A stretch of 64,000 bases of DNA from Deferribacteres bacterium (GCA_023395255.1 JAEWZN010000007.1:248001-312000), one strand, 5' to 3'; numbered from the stretch's first letter, positions 42,509 through 51,916 are shown. Program-made: numbers and translations. Notes: generated by a model not told the origin, from the letters alone.

Positions 42509-44650
42509 TCATTCATCAGTGAAGGTGAGGAAGGCAGTGACTATTTTTTTCAGCCCTCCGGCGTTTTTGAAAAACACCTCGGCCTTTTCCGCTGCTCCTT
42601 CCCCGCTGGTGCTTATGACTATCCCTTCGCCGAATTTTTCATGGCGCACCTTTTTCCCTGCCTTTGTCTGGCTTGAGGCGCTGCTGCCTGCTGTCTGCGC
42701 CGGTTTTCTCACCTGAGGCTGAAAGCGGTCGAACTGACGGCTTGAGGGAGCAAAGGCCGCTTTCGCTTTGGCGAACCCCATCTCCTCCAGAAAGTATGAG
42801 CGGGCGCTCACGGTTCTGTTTCCGTACATAATGCGTGATTCTGCGCAGGTGACATACAGGTTGCGCTTTGCCCTTGTTATGCCCACATAGCATAGCCTGC
42901 GCTCCTCCTCAAGGAGTTCGGGCTCATCAATGCTGCCGTAAAGGGGGAAGAGCCCATTCTCAAGCCCTGTGAGGAAAACAGTGTCAAACTCAAGCCCCTT
43001 TGCGGAGTGGATTGTCATGAGACTTACCCTGTCCCCGGCGGCTTCGTCCGTGGAGGTGCTGAGGGATGTGCTGGCGAGGAAGTCGGTTAGTGTGCCTTCG
43101 GGTGATGTTTCCTCAAAGGCCACTGCGGCGTTGTAAAGCTCGAATATGTTTTCTATGCGCTTTTTCGCTTCCTCTTCGCTCTCGTTGGCGAGAACATAGT
43201 CCTTATAGCCTGTGCGTTCTATGACTGCGTTAACCATGTCGCTGACCTTTGTGAGGGAGGCGAGGTGGTCAAGTATGCCGATATACTGGCGGAAGGCCTC
43301 CTGCTGGCTCCTGCCGAACGAGGAGAACATCTGCTTCACCGCCTCGGTGAGGCTGACTGCGTTTTTGGAGGCAAAGTCCTTTATTTTGTCTATGGATGTT
43401 GTGCCTATGCCCCTTGAGGGGGTGGTGAGGCTGCGGGAGAAGGAGACACTGTCGAAGCTGTTGTCAAAGAAGCGCAGATAGCTCAGCAGATCCTTGATCT
43501 CGCGCCTCTGGTAGAAGGCTGTGCCACCGACCACTTTGTATGGTATGCCTGCTTTGTTGAGGTTTACCTCAAAGTTTCGTGACTGCGCGTTGGTGCGGTA
43601 GAGAACTGCCATATCTCCGTAATTTATGCCTTCTCCGGCGTATTTTACGATCATTTTCGTCACAAAATCAGCTTCTGTGGTTTCATTCAGGAGTGAGTGG
43701 TGCTCAAGCGCCCCTTCTGTTTCAAGGTGAGCGGTGAGTTCCTTGCCCCTGCGCATGGCATTGTTTTTAATCAGGGTGTTTGCCCTTGCTATGATGTCCG
43801 CCGTGCTGCGGTAGTTTTCCGTAAGCTTCACTATCTCCACGCCGGAGAAGTGTTTGTCAAATTCGAGGATATTGCGGATGTCCGCCCCGCGCCAGCCGTA
43901 TATGGACTGGTCGTCATCGCCCACAACGCAGATTTTGCCCGTTTTTCCGGCAAGAAGGCGCAGGAACATGAACTGAATCGCGTTGGTATCCTGATACTCG
44001 TCCACAAGGATATGCTCAAACATGGAGGAGTAATACTGCCTAACCTCTTCGGAAACCTCAAACATGCGGATGGTGAGGCTTAGCATATCATCGAAGTCAA
44101 TGAGAAACTGTTCCTCAAGGCGCTTCTGGTATTCCCTGAACACCTCGTCCACCCTGTGGAAGGCTCCCGCATCGGGAATCTGCCCTTCCACATACTGCGG
44201 CGTGTTTTTGAACCAGCTTATCTTGTTCATAAACTGTTTGGGCGGGTATTTCTTATGGTCAATTTTCAGTGTCTTGATGACCTCACGGAAAAGAGCCATG
44301 CGGTCGTCCTGATCTATTACGCCGAAGCCGGGTTTAAGCCCGACTGCGGAGCCGTCCCTGCGGAGAATGCGCAGGGATATGCTGTGGAAAGTGCCCATCC
44401 AGACCGAGGCGGCGGCAGTGCCGACAAGCCCGCGCAGACGATGCTTCATCTCTTCCGCCGCTTTGTTGGTGAAGGTTACGGCGAGGATGCGTTCAGGCTC
44501 AACGCCTGTTTCATTTATAAGGTAAGCTATACGGTAGGTGATAACCCTTGTCTTTCCCGTTCCCGCTCCGGCGAGGACAAGAAGCGGGGTATCAGTGCGC
44601 ACCACGGCTTCGTACTGGCCTTTGTTCAGTTCGTTTTTGTAATTGATCAT
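42509..44650 (-). CDS. pcrA: UvrD/PcrA-type superfamily 1 DNA helicase
   Basis: 713 residues; 3'-5' helicase of repair and replication. Helicase motifs in order: Q motif LNKGQYEAV, motif I LAGAGTGKT, Ia VTFTNKAAEEM, II VDEYQDTN, III VGDDDQSIYGWRGAD, IV YRTNAQSR, V TIHSAKGLEFD, VI VGITRAKRNLYV. The last 60 residues (KKVRHEKFGEGIV) match the PcrA Tudor-like C-terminal domain that contacts RNA polymerase. UvrD is an equally good name in some schemes. Confidence 0.95.
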   Translation of the reverse strand: MINYKNELNKGQYEAVVRTDTPLLVLAGAGTGKTRVITYRIAYLINETGVEPERILAVTFTNKAAEEMKHRLRGLVGTAAASVWMGTFHSISLRILRRDGSAVGLKPGFGVIDQDDRMALFREVIKTLKIDHKKYPPKQFMNKISWFKNTPQYVEGQIPDAGAFHRVDEVFREYQKRLEEQFLIDFDDMLSLTIRMFEVSEEVRQYYSSMFEHILVDEYQDTNAIQFMFLRLLAGKTGKICVVGDDDQSIYGWRGADIRNILEFDKHFSGVEIVKLTENYRSTADIIARANTLIKNNAMRRGKELTAHLETEGALEHHSLLNETTEADFVTKMIVKYAGEGINYGDMAVLYRTNAQSRNFEVNLNKAGIPYKVVGGTAFYQRREIKDLLSYLRFFDNSFDSVSFSRSLTTPSRGIGTTSIDKIKDFASKNAVSLTEAVKQMFSSFGRSQQEAFRQYIGILDHLASLTKVSDMVNAVIERTGYKDYVLANESEEEAKKRIENIFELYNAAVAFEETSPEGTLTDFLASTSLSTSTDEAAGDRVSLMTIHSAKGLEFDTVFLTGLENGLFPLYGSIDEPELLEEERRLCYVGITRAKRNLYVTCAESRIMYGNRTVSARSYFLEEMGFAKAKAAFAPSSRQFDRFQPQVRKPAQTAGSSASSQTKAGKKVRHEKFGEGIVISTSGEGAAEKAEVFFKNAGGLKKIVTAFLTFTDE

Positions 44651-44756
44651 TATAATTCGGACACCTTTTAATTAATTGGGTTAATTATAGGGAAAACGGG
44701 CGATTAAAAGAACCCTTTTTTTGCGGATATGCTATAAACAGATATGAATACAGCTT

Positions 44757-44845
44757 AAGGAGGCTTTTTTATGATGCAGAAAGAATACACAGGAATTGCC
44801 GCAGCCTGAGGAGGGCGCGGAGAGAGGCATCTCCTGACACCCTCC
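44757..44845 (+). promoter_or_regulatory. 12-codon leader ORF with strong ribosome site and hairpin before rsgA
   Basis: AAGGAGG (44757-44763) lies 7 bp before ATG 44771, which opens a 12-residue ORF (MMQKEYTGIAAA, stop 44807-44809). Straight after the stop, GGAGGG (44810-44815) pairs with CCCTCC (44840-44845) around an inner GGAGA/TCTCC stem. rsgA starts 33 bp later. This may be a leader peptide, or a repeat relic with a chance ORF; there is no T-run for an intrinsic terminator. Confidence 0.4.
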
Positions 44846-44877
44846 GGATGACGGGTTTTAATATTTCGGAGGATGAA

Positions 44878-45954
44878 ATGAGCAGCATAGATTTAAAAAA
44901 ATACGGACTTAATGAAGAACTGACCGATGAAGCGGCTGAATATGAAGGAATGTTCATCGCCAGAGTTTCCGGTCAGCATCACAATTTATATAAGGTAATC
45001 ACCGAAAACGGCGAGATTCAGGCAGCAGTGACAGGCAGACTGCGCCATGAGGCGGAAGACGGGGCGGATTTTCCCGCTGTGGGCGACTGGGTCATGGTTG
45101 ACAGAACGGAAGGAAGCAGAGGAGATGCCGCAATACACGGCATCCTCCCCCGCAGAAGCCTGTTCGTAAGGCAGGCAGCCGGAACCGCCGGAGGCGTGCA
45201 GGTAGTCGCCGCCAATGTTGACACTGTCTTCATCTGCATGGCGCTGAACGCGGATTTTAATCTGCGGAGGCTTGAGCGGTATCTCGCCGCTGCATGGGAG
45301 AGCAGGGCAAAGCCCGTTATAATCCTCACCAAGGCGGATCTGTGTGCGGATCTGGTTGAAAAGCTGGATGAAACACAAGCCGTCAGCGGCGGAGCGGAGA
45401 TTATCATCTGCTCATCCTTTGAGGAGAACGGCTGGCAGGCAGTGAGAAAATATATAGCGGAAGGGGAGACAATAGCCTTCATCGGCTCCTCCGGTGTGGG
45501 GAAATCCACGCTGATTAACAGGCTTATGGGGCGTGATGTTCTCGCTGTGAACGAAATCCGTGCCGGAGACGATAAGGGCAGGCATACCACAACCAGCCGG
45601 GAGATGATGCTTCTGCCGGAGGGCGGAACGGTGATAGATACTCCCGGAATGAGGGAACTGCACCTTTACGCCGCGGATCTGGAAAAGGCTTTTGAGGACA
45701 TAGAGCGGCTTGCCGCAAACTGCCGCTTCCGCGACTGCACCCACATGAAAGAACCCGGATGCGCCGTCAGGGCGGCTGTTGAGGAAGGCGGGCTGAGTGA
45801 AGGCCGCCTCGCAGGATATTTCAAGCTCCGCAGGGAGATGGCTTACGACGGGCTGAGCTCCCGCCAGACCGAGCAGGAGAAGATAAAGCGGATGTTCGGC
45901 GGCAAATCCGAGATGAAGCAGCTCAAAAAGTATGTGAAAAACAAGAGAAAATAG
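44878..45954 (+). CDS. rsgA: ribosome small subunit-dependent GTPase RsgA
   Basis: 358 residues; late 30S assembly factor. An N-terminal OB fold is followed by a circularly permuted GTPase domain: G4 (LTKAD) precedes G1 (GSSGVGKST, about residue 203), G2 region GRHTTTSREM and G3 DTPGMREL. A C-terminal zinc knuckle is CRFRDCTHMKEPGCAV. ATG 44848 is also in frame, but GGAGG 5 bp before ATG 44878 marks the latter. Confidence 0.95.
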   Translation: MSSIDLKKYGLNEELTDEAAEYEGMFIARVSGQHHNLYKVITENGEIQAAVTGRLRHEAEDGADFPAVGDWVMVDRTEGSRGDAAIHGILPRRSLFVRQAAGTAGGVQVVAANVDTVFICMALNADFNLRRLERYLAAAWESRAKPVIILTKADLCADLVEKLDETQAVSGGAEIIICSSFEENGWQAVRKYIAEGETIAFIGSSGVGKSTLINRLMGRDVLAVNEIRAGDDKGRHTTTSREMMLLPEGGTVIDTPGMRELHLYAADLEKAFEDIERLAANCRFRDCTHMKEPGCAVRAAVEEGGLSEGRLAGYFKLRREMAYDGLSSRQTEQEKIKRMFGGKSEMKQLKKYVKNKRK

Positions 45955-45963
45955 ACTTCAGCA

Positions 45964-45995
45964 GGGTGCGTCTTAACAGGGCGCACCCTTTTTTT
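45964..45995 (+). terminator. intrinsic terminator after rsgA
   Basis: Stem GGGTGCG/CGCACCC and seven T. Its T-run reaches the stop codon of the convergent ClC gene. Confidence 0.93.
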
Positions 45996-47757
45996 AGTCA
46001 GTGATGCCCGCAACCCGTTTGTTGTAGGCTATAATAAGATCGCCCCTGCGCAGCAGGCCGATGAACCTGAGTCCGTCAGGCGTATTTTCTACGACGGGGA
46101 GAGCTTCCAGATCCTTTTTGCCCAGCTTTTCCATGGCTTCCGTCAGTGTGTTTTCCGGCTCAAGGTAGATTATGTTTTTCCTCGTGCATATATCCCCCGC
46201 CACTACAATATCCTCAAGCCCCTGTTCAAAGAGGACTTCCTTAATATCCACAAGGGAGATCATGCCGATGAGGCAGTTATTGCCGTCCAGAACGGGAAAG
46301 TGCATATGCGGTGCGGACTGTATTCCGCTGAGTATATCCCTGAAAGGGGTGTTCTCCCTGAATGATGTGACCCCGGTGAAGAGAACGTCCCGCACACGGA
46401 TCGATTCCAGAATTTTTTCCTCCACACCCTTCTTTATGCGCACTCCCTGTTTGGTGAGCACCCATGTGAAGATCGATTCCTTCTCAAGCTTTTCCGCTGC
46501 GAGGTTGGCTATAATAGCCGTCATCATCAGGGGGAGGATTACCGTGTATGACTGGGTTATTTCAAAGATGATGAGTATGGCGGTCATAGGTGCGCGAAGG
46601 GTGGCGGAAAGCATGGCACTCATTGCCACAAGGGCATATGCGCCGCTGCCTGCTGTACTTGCGGGGAAAACCATGTGAGCCGCCCAGCCGAAGAATCCGC
46701 CTGTGACAGCGCCTATAAAAAGGGAAGGAACAAACAGTCCGCCGCTTCCACCGGAGCCGAGGGTGAATGAGGTGGCGATGATCTTAAGCACGACAATAAC
46801 TATGAGAAACGCACCAAGCTGGCTTCCGTGGAGTACGTTCATTATGGTGTCATACCCCACACCCATAACCTCCGGAGAGGCAAGAGCCACACAGCCCATC
46901 ATGAGGCCGCCTATTGCAGGTTTTGTCCATGAAGGGACAGCGAGGTTCTCGAACTTGCCCTCTATGAAGTAGAAGGAGCGTATGAAAACAACGCCGACCA
47001 CTGCGCACACAAGACCGAGGACACCGTAGAGGGGAAGCTCGAATATGCTGACGAGTTCGTATATGGGCGCTTCAAATGTGACTTCGTGGCCGAGATACGC
47101 TCTTGATATTGCAGTGGCTATTACGGATGAGATTATGATCGGGCTGAATGTTTTGAGCCCGAACTCGCCGAGAAGCACTTCCGCCGCAAACATAGCGCCG
47201 CCGATGGGTGCGTTGAAAGTAGCAGCCAGACCGCCCGCAGCGCCGCATGCCGCCACAGTGCGCATCCTGTTTGATGAGAAATTGAACAGCTTGCCCACGC
47301 CGGAACCTATGGCCGCGCCTATCTGCACAATGGGACCCTCACGTCCGGCAGAGCCGCCGGAGCCGAGGGTAATGGCTGAGGAAACGGTCTTTATCAGCGC
47401 CACAAGGGGGGAGATGTTGCGGTTGAGCGCCATGGCGCGCATAACATCCGGTACGCCGTGCCCTTTGGCAAATTTGAATGAAATTGAGATTATGCCGACC
47501 ATCAGTCCGCCCGCAGCGGGTATGAGGATTATTTTCCACACGGGTGCGTTTCTGAATGTTTCAAGGGCAAATTCGGAGGTATCTCCGTAGAAAATTCCCT
47601 GAAAGAAGCTGATCATATGGCGGAAAATGATATTGCCGCCGCCAGCGAGCAGACCTATAACCACTGCGGTCAGAAGCATGTAGAGATCTTCGTGCCCGTC
47701 AAGGTATTTTCTCAGGCTGAATTTAGAGAGAGTGCCTCTCAGTTTCGCAGTATCCAT
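45994..47757 (-). CDS. ClC-type chloride channel/transporter with two CBS domains
   Basis: 587 residues. ClC signatures are GHGVPDVM in place of GSGIP, GSGGSAGREGP (gating Glu kept) and GSGGSGGLFVPSLFIG. As in the paralogue at 1-1660, the site of E. coli E203 is Val (FAAEVLLG). Two CBS domains follow the membrane part (RVRDVLFTGVTSF and ITRKNIIYLEPENT-like region). CBS pairs often bind adenine nucleotides, so nucleotide control is plausible. It lies alone between rsgA and dnaX. Confidence 0.93.
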   Translation of the reverse strand: MDTAKLRGTLSKFSLRKYLDGHEDLYMLLTAVVIGLLAGGGNIIFRHMISFFQGIFYGDTSEFALETFRNAPVWKIILIPAAGGLMVGIISISFKFAKGHGVPDVMRAMALNRNISPLVALIKTVSSAITLGSGGSAGREGPIVQIGAAIGSGVGKLFNFSSNRMRTVAACGAAGGLAATFNAPIGGAMFAAEVLLGEFGLKTFSPIIISSVIATAISRAYLGHEVTFEAPIYELVSIFELPLYGVLGLVCAVVGVVFIRSFYFIEGKFENLAVPSWTKPAIGGLMMGCVALASPEVMGVGYDTIMNVLHGSQLGAFLIVIVVLKIIATSFTLGSGGSGGLFVPSLFIGAVTGGFFGWAAHMVFPASTAGSGAYALVAMSAMLSATLRAPMTAILIIFEITQSYTVILPLMMTAIIANLAAEKLEKESIFTWVLTKQGVRIKKGVEEKILESIRVRDVLFTGVTSFRENTPFRDILSGIQSAPHMHFPVLDGNNCLIGMISLVDIKEVLFEQGLEDIVVAGDICTRKNIIYLEPENTLTEAMEKLGKKDLEALPVVENTPDGLRFIGLLRRGDLIIAYNKRVAGITD

Positions 47758-47830
47758 TTTACCTGTCTATCGAAAGGATGACGTTTTAGATCATTTCGGC
47801 TCAAATTGAAACAATAAAATAAAAAAAGTT

Positions 47831-49486
47831 CTAGTCTGAGTCGTTTTCGGGCTCTGAATCTTCTTCCGAAACAAACTTAACCACCTCTATATCAACAACT
47901 TTTGCGTTAAATTCTTTTTCGAGTTTTTTTACAAGCTCGTTCTCTTCCGCTTCCTTTCTTGTTTTGCGGTCGTGGTAGGTTTCCGCCTCTTTCTTTGTCT
48001 CAGTCAGAGTTTTTTTTTTCGGCTCGTTTTCCAGAGCCAGTTTTACCTTAGTCACGCCGGGGAAGAACCTGCCCGCAATCTCGGACAGGTATTTCAGGTG
48101 CTCCGGTCGGTTAAGCATCTGGAAGTAGAACTTTTTCTCCTCCGTTGTGCCTATGCGGAGTTCATCCCCCGCAACGCCGGAGAGAAACACATTCTCAAGA
48201 TAGCCGGCAACCTTGCCGTTTTCCTTGGCTGCATGACGCACCATGCTTTTCCATGGGTCATCCCCGGATGCGGGGGCTTCGTTCTGGGGCGGAAGATGCG
48301 GGTCTTTCGGGGCTGCCTGTGTTTTGGGCGGTTCTGTTCTCTGCCTCTGCGGGGCTGATGCCTGAGGCTGGGCTGCGGCCGTTCCTGAAACCGGGATTAT
48401 GGATGAAAGGGATGCGGCCTTGTAAGCGGCAAATTCGAACACATACTGCTCGAAGCTGAAAAACTTAAGGTCATTCAGGAGCTTCTGGAAAACCTGAAAC
48501 AGTGCGAAAAGCCTGTGTTCGGTGACTTTGGCGGAGAGGCTGCGGTAAAGCTCCTCTTCGTGGCTGGTGAGCTCCCTTGTGTTTTTGCCGCCTGTGGCTA
48601 TGTAAAAAAGGAGGTTGCGCGTGTGTTCAATGAGGGATTCGGCGGCGAAACGAAGGCTTATCCCCTTGGCGCATATCTCTTCAACTATGGCGGGAATCTC
48701 TGCCGTATTCTCTTCCAGAATTGTTTTGAGCAGGTCTTCTATAAGGTTGGTGTCTGAAAAGCCGAGGAGAAAGGCGGTGTTCGCCTCATCAACCTTGCCC
48801 CCTGTAAAGGCTATTATCTGGTCAAGCATGGAGAGCGAGTCACGCATGCAGCCGTCAGAATTGCGGATTATCAGGCTCAGGGCATCGTTTTCGTATTCTA
48901 TCTGCTCTTTGTTCAGCACTTCCGTGAGGGATTCGTGCATCTGATCAAAGGGTATTTTGCGGAAGTCATACTTCTGGCAGCGGGATATGATGGTTGCGGG
49001 AATCCTCTGCGAGTCTGTGGTGGCGAGGATGAACGCCACGTGTGAGGGCGGCTCTTCAAGGGTCTTGAGCAGGGCGTTGAATGCCTGCTCGGTGAGCATG
49101 TGCACTTCATCTATTATGTAGACTTTTCTTCTGCATTTGACCGGAAAAAAGCGCACAGCCTCGCGCAGGTCGCGTATTTCGTCTATGCCTCTGTTGGAGG
49201 CGCCGTCTATCTCTATTACGTCCATGGATGTGCCGTCGGTTATTTCACGGCAGTTTTCGCATTTGTTGCAGGGGTTTACGCCCTGAGGGTCAAGGCAGTT
49301 GAGCGCCTTTGCGAAGATCCTCGCCGTGCTGGTTTTGCCGACACCTCTGGGGCCGGTGAAGAGGTAGGCATGTACAAGCCTGTCCAGTTCAATGGCATTT
49401 TTCAGAGTAGTGACTACAAACTCCTGCGCCACTATTTCATCAAAATTCTGGGGTCTGAGTTTTCTGGCTAATGCAAGATATGACAT
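47831..49486 (-). CDS. dnaX: DNA polymerase III gamma/tau subunit
   Basis: 551 residues; clamp-loader ATPase. Walker A is GPRGVGKTS, the zinc module is CLDPQGVNPCNKCENC, Walker B KVYIIDEVHML, and the SRC motif is IISRCQKYDF. A Pro/Gln-rich linker follows, then a C-terminal tau-like end (ELVKKLEKEFNAKVVDIEVV). Codons 490-492 are AAA AAA AAA followed by ACT, a run of ten A; both shifted frames stop almost at once, as discussed under the slippage site. HolB of the same complex is encoded at 10373-11248. Confidence 0.96.
   Translation of the reverse strand: MSYLALARKLRPQNFDEIVAQEFVVTTLKNAIELDRLVHAYLFTGPRGVGKTSTARIFAKALNCLDPQGVNPCNKCENCREITDGTSMDVIEIDGASNRGIDEIRDLREAVRFFPVKCRRKVYIIDEVHMLTEQAFNALLKTLEEPPSHVAFILATTDSQRIPATIISRCQKYDFRKIPFDQMHESLTEVLNKEQIEYENDALSLIIRNSDGCMRDSLSMLDQIIAFTGGKVDEANTAFLLGFSDTNLIEDLLKTILEENTAEIPAIVEEICAKGISLRFAAESLIEHTRNLLFYIATGGKNTRELTSHEEELYRSLSAKVTEHRLFALFQVFQKLLNDLKFFSFEQYVFEFAAYKAASLSSIIPVSGTAAAQPQASAPQRQRTEPPKTQAAPKDPHLPPQNEAPASGDDPWKSMVRHAAKENGKVAGYLENVFLSGVAGDELRIGTTEEKKFYFQMLNRPEHLKYLSEIAGRFFPGVTKVKLALENEPKKKTLTETKKEAETYHDRKTRKEAEENELVKKLEKEFNAKVVDIEVVKFVSEEDSEPENDSD
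48010..48019 (-). promoter_or_regulatory. possible slippage site in dnaX (ten consecutive A)
   Basis: Loss of one A gives KKKL then TGA; gain of one gives KKKNSD then TGA. Either yields a product of about 493-495 residues lacking the last 56-60, a gamma-like form. Thermus dnaX makes gamma by slippage on a similar A run. No downstream stem-loop was identified. Confidence 0.5.
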
Positions 49487-49598
49487 ACTTAATTTTTAGA
49501 TTAGCGGGCATATATAGTCAATGCAAAGTTTTGGGGAATAATTGCTATTGCTCCGTGAACGGAACATCGCCGTGCTGATTGGTGTTGTCCGGGGATTG

Positions 49599-51452
49599 TC
49601 ACAGTTCTATTGTCACCCGTGTGCCGTCCCCGATATTTGCAATGTCAATTTTGCCGCCCATGTTGCTTTCGATGATGGTTTTGGACATGTAGAGGCCTAT
49701 GCCTGTTCCTCTGCCCTGTTCCTTCGTAGTGAAGTAGGGGTCGAACACGCTGTCAATTACATTAGCGGGGATTCCGCCGCCGTTATCTATAATCACTATG
49801 CGCCCTCTGCCTTCTCCCGGAGACTCTATGCCGATACTGATCCGCCTGTCCGTCTGTCTGTTGTCTATAAGGGCGTCTTTTGAGTTGCTGAGTATGTTGA
49901 GGATAACCTGTGAAAACTCATTCGGGTAGCCGCGCACAATGACATCCTGCCTGAAATCCGTCTCAATATCTATGCTGGAGTTTTTCAGGCTGGCGCTGAT
50001 TATTTTCATGGCCTCATCTATGGAGCGTTTCAGGCTGAACTCCACTATATCCTTGTTGGTTTTGTAGAAGTTGCGGAAATCATCTATAGTGACAGACATA
50101 TGCTGTATCAACTCCATGGATTTTTCCACAGTCTCCCTGATGTATTCGTCATTAATCTCATTATGGCGGTATGAGTCTTCTATGTCCTGTATGGTCAGCG
50201 CCAGGGCGTTAAGAGGCTGCCGCCACTGGTGGGCAATGTTTGAGATCATCTCCCCCATTGCGGCAAGGCGGCTCTGGCGGATCATCATCTGGTCTTTCTT
50301 GGTATTTTTTGTATATTCCTCTTTCAGCTTGCGCTGGAGTTCGTTAATTTCATTTTTCAGGTGCTCGGTGCGTCTCTCCACAGCTTCTGCAACATTTCTG
50401 CCTGATTCCTCCGCGGCTTTTCTCAGCGAATTAATGGTATTCTCACATGCGTCCAGAAAGCATGCGGTATATTCCGCTCCGGTTTTGTCTCTGAGTGTTT
50501 CCGCCTGTGACGGTTCCAGAGCTTTTTCCGCTTTCAGCATACGCTCGCCGTATTTTTCATATGGGGATCTGTATCTGCGGACTATGAAGACTACAAAAGG
50601 GACAGCAAGGAGAAAAACGGCAGCAGATGCCGCGGCGTAGCTTCTGAAATAAGCGGAAGTTGTTGCGGCGGCGGTTTTGGCGGGCATATAGACTGCCGCG
50701 GTGAGGTCATTGCCGTTAAGACTGAATGACTTGTACGCTAATATGTACTGTTCCGAAGGTACGGCAGCCCCGGCTTGGTCAGTCTGCTTTGCGGCCGCTG
50801 TGAGCATTGTTTTTTCCGAAGGGCTTATGTCTCCGGCTATCATGCCGCCATCCTTTCCTATGAGCACGGCAGCTTTCATCCCGGCAGGGGTCGCCGCAGC
50901 CGCAGTTTCCTTAAGCATTCCCAGCGAGGCTTTGATTCTCACTGCGCCGCTGACAGCACCGTTTTCAGGGCTCAGCAGAGGTGCTGAAATCTCGATGTAG
51001 GGCTCACTGGCGGATGCATCGGTCTTTATCGTGCCTATGTAGGTGCTTCCTGAATTTAAGGGGGATGAGACAGATTCCTCCGCTGAATAGTCAGCCCCGA
51101 TGGGCGGAGTCCCCGTACGCCCTGCTGTGAACCATGTGTAGCCTCTGGAATCGGTTGCGATGACCTCTGTTATTTCTGGCTTTGCCTGAATAAATGAAGA
51201 AAGGGCGGACGAGCGTGACTGTTCGCTGTAGCCGGAGAGGTTTGTTATGAAGAAGAGGGATTCGGTGCGGATGTTTCCGAGTACATAGGAAACCCTCTCC
51301 GCGGCCGCAGCCGCAGCAGACGCAGCTTCACTCTCAAGCCTTTTTGAGGCGTAGCCGCTGAGCACCGCATGGACACAGAACAGGTTTGCGGCATAAAGAG
51401 TAAGAAGTGCAGCGCAGATGCCCGCCACGGTTTTTGCAGAACAGTTCATCAC
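49599..51452 (-). CDS. membrane sensor histidine kinase with Cache-type periplasmic domain
   Basis: 617 residues. An N-terminal membrane segment (about 7-29), a periplasmic region to about 265 with double-Cache features (ITEVIATDSRGYTWFTAG, EPYIEISAPLLSPENGAVSG), a second membrane segment (SAAVFLLAVPFVVFIV), then coiled coil. The phospho-accepting His is about 408 in ISNIAHQWRQPLNALAL. The ATPase domain has NILSNSKDALIDN, IIDNGGGIP and GTGIGLYMSK. No response regulator is adjacent. Its ligand is unknown; Cache domains usually bind small metabolites. Confidence 0.92.
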   Translation of the reverse strand: MMNCSAKTVAGICAALLTLYAANLFCVHAVLSGYASKRLESEAASAAAAAAERVSYVLGNIRTESLFFITNLSGYSEQSRSSALSSFIQAKPEITEVIATDSRGYTWFTAGRTGTPPIGADYSAEESVSSPLNSGSTYIGTIKTDASASEPYIEISAPLLSPENGAVSGAVRIKASLGMLKETAAAATPAGMKAAVLIGKDGGMIAGDISPSEKTMLTAAAKQTDQAGAAVPSEQYILAYKSFSLNGNDLTAAVYMPAKTAAATTSAYFRSYAAASAAVFLLAVPFVVFIVRRYRSPYEKYGERMLKAEKALEPSQAETLRDKTGAEYTACFLDACENTINSLRKAAEESGRNVAEAVERRTEHLKNEINELQRKLKEEYTKNTKKDQMMIRQSRLAAMGEMISNIAHQWRQPLNALALTIQDIEDSYRHNEINDEYIRETVEKSMELIQHMSVTIDDFRNFYKTNKDIVEFSLKRSIDEAMKIISASLKNSSIDIETDFRQDVIVRGYPNEFSQVILNILSNSKDALIDNRQTDRRISIGIESPGEGRGRIVIIDNGGGIPANVIDSVFDPYFTTKEQGRGTGIGLYMSKTIIESNMGGKIDIANIGDGTRVTIEL

Positions 51453-51864
51453 AACCTTTTATAGATCGGAATTTCGGAGAATTGCAGCAGTTTTATATTT
51501 CTTAATAAAATTTACCACGTAGTCAGCTATTAAGTCAGATAAATAATTAGAAGAATTATATACTCAAATTTTCCAGTATTCCATACCAAAATTGTTCATA
51601 AAGTGTATATGCAGTTTTAGCAGCAGTAAGACAGCGGCTGTTAAAGAAGATTTTTATTCACATATATTCCGGTTCTGCAATTTTCAAAACAGCGTATTCA
51701 GTCATTGCCATGAGGCGGTGTTTGTAGTATATGTTAATGGATGGCAAGGCTTTAAAAAGGTAAAACCTTTGTTGGATGCTGCTTGAAATCTGTACTGTTT
51801 TAAGTGAGGATTAATGCTTTTTTCGGCTTGAATTTTTGCATATGTTCTTTTCCGGTGTGATTTT
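51453..51864. other. intergenic region without a supported gene
   Basis: AT-rich DNA between divergent genes. A 64-codon plus-strand frame (51592-51786) ends in FVVYVNGWQGFKKVKPLLDAA-like sequence (quoted in part: VYVNGWQGFKKVK) but has no ribosome site and no recognised family; it may be a gene remnant. AAGGCTTT/AAAACCTT near 51750 is a weak hairpin. Confidence 0.4.
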
Positions 51865-51890
51865 CGGCGATGTGTCATATCGCCGTTTTA
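51865..51890 (+). terminator. terminator-like hairpin just upstream of the GntR gene
   Basis: Stem CGGCGAT/ATCGCCG followed by TTTTATTATTAT. It ends about 27 bp before the regulator's ATG, so it either ends an unseen upstream transcript or attenuates the regulator. Confidence 0.6.
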
Positions 51891-51916
51891 TTATTATCTG
51901 CTGCGGAGTCGGGTGA

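Noticed and set aside
51592..51786. 64-codon plus-strand frame
   Set aside because: No ribosome site, low-complexity start and no recognised family; kept only as a possible remnant.
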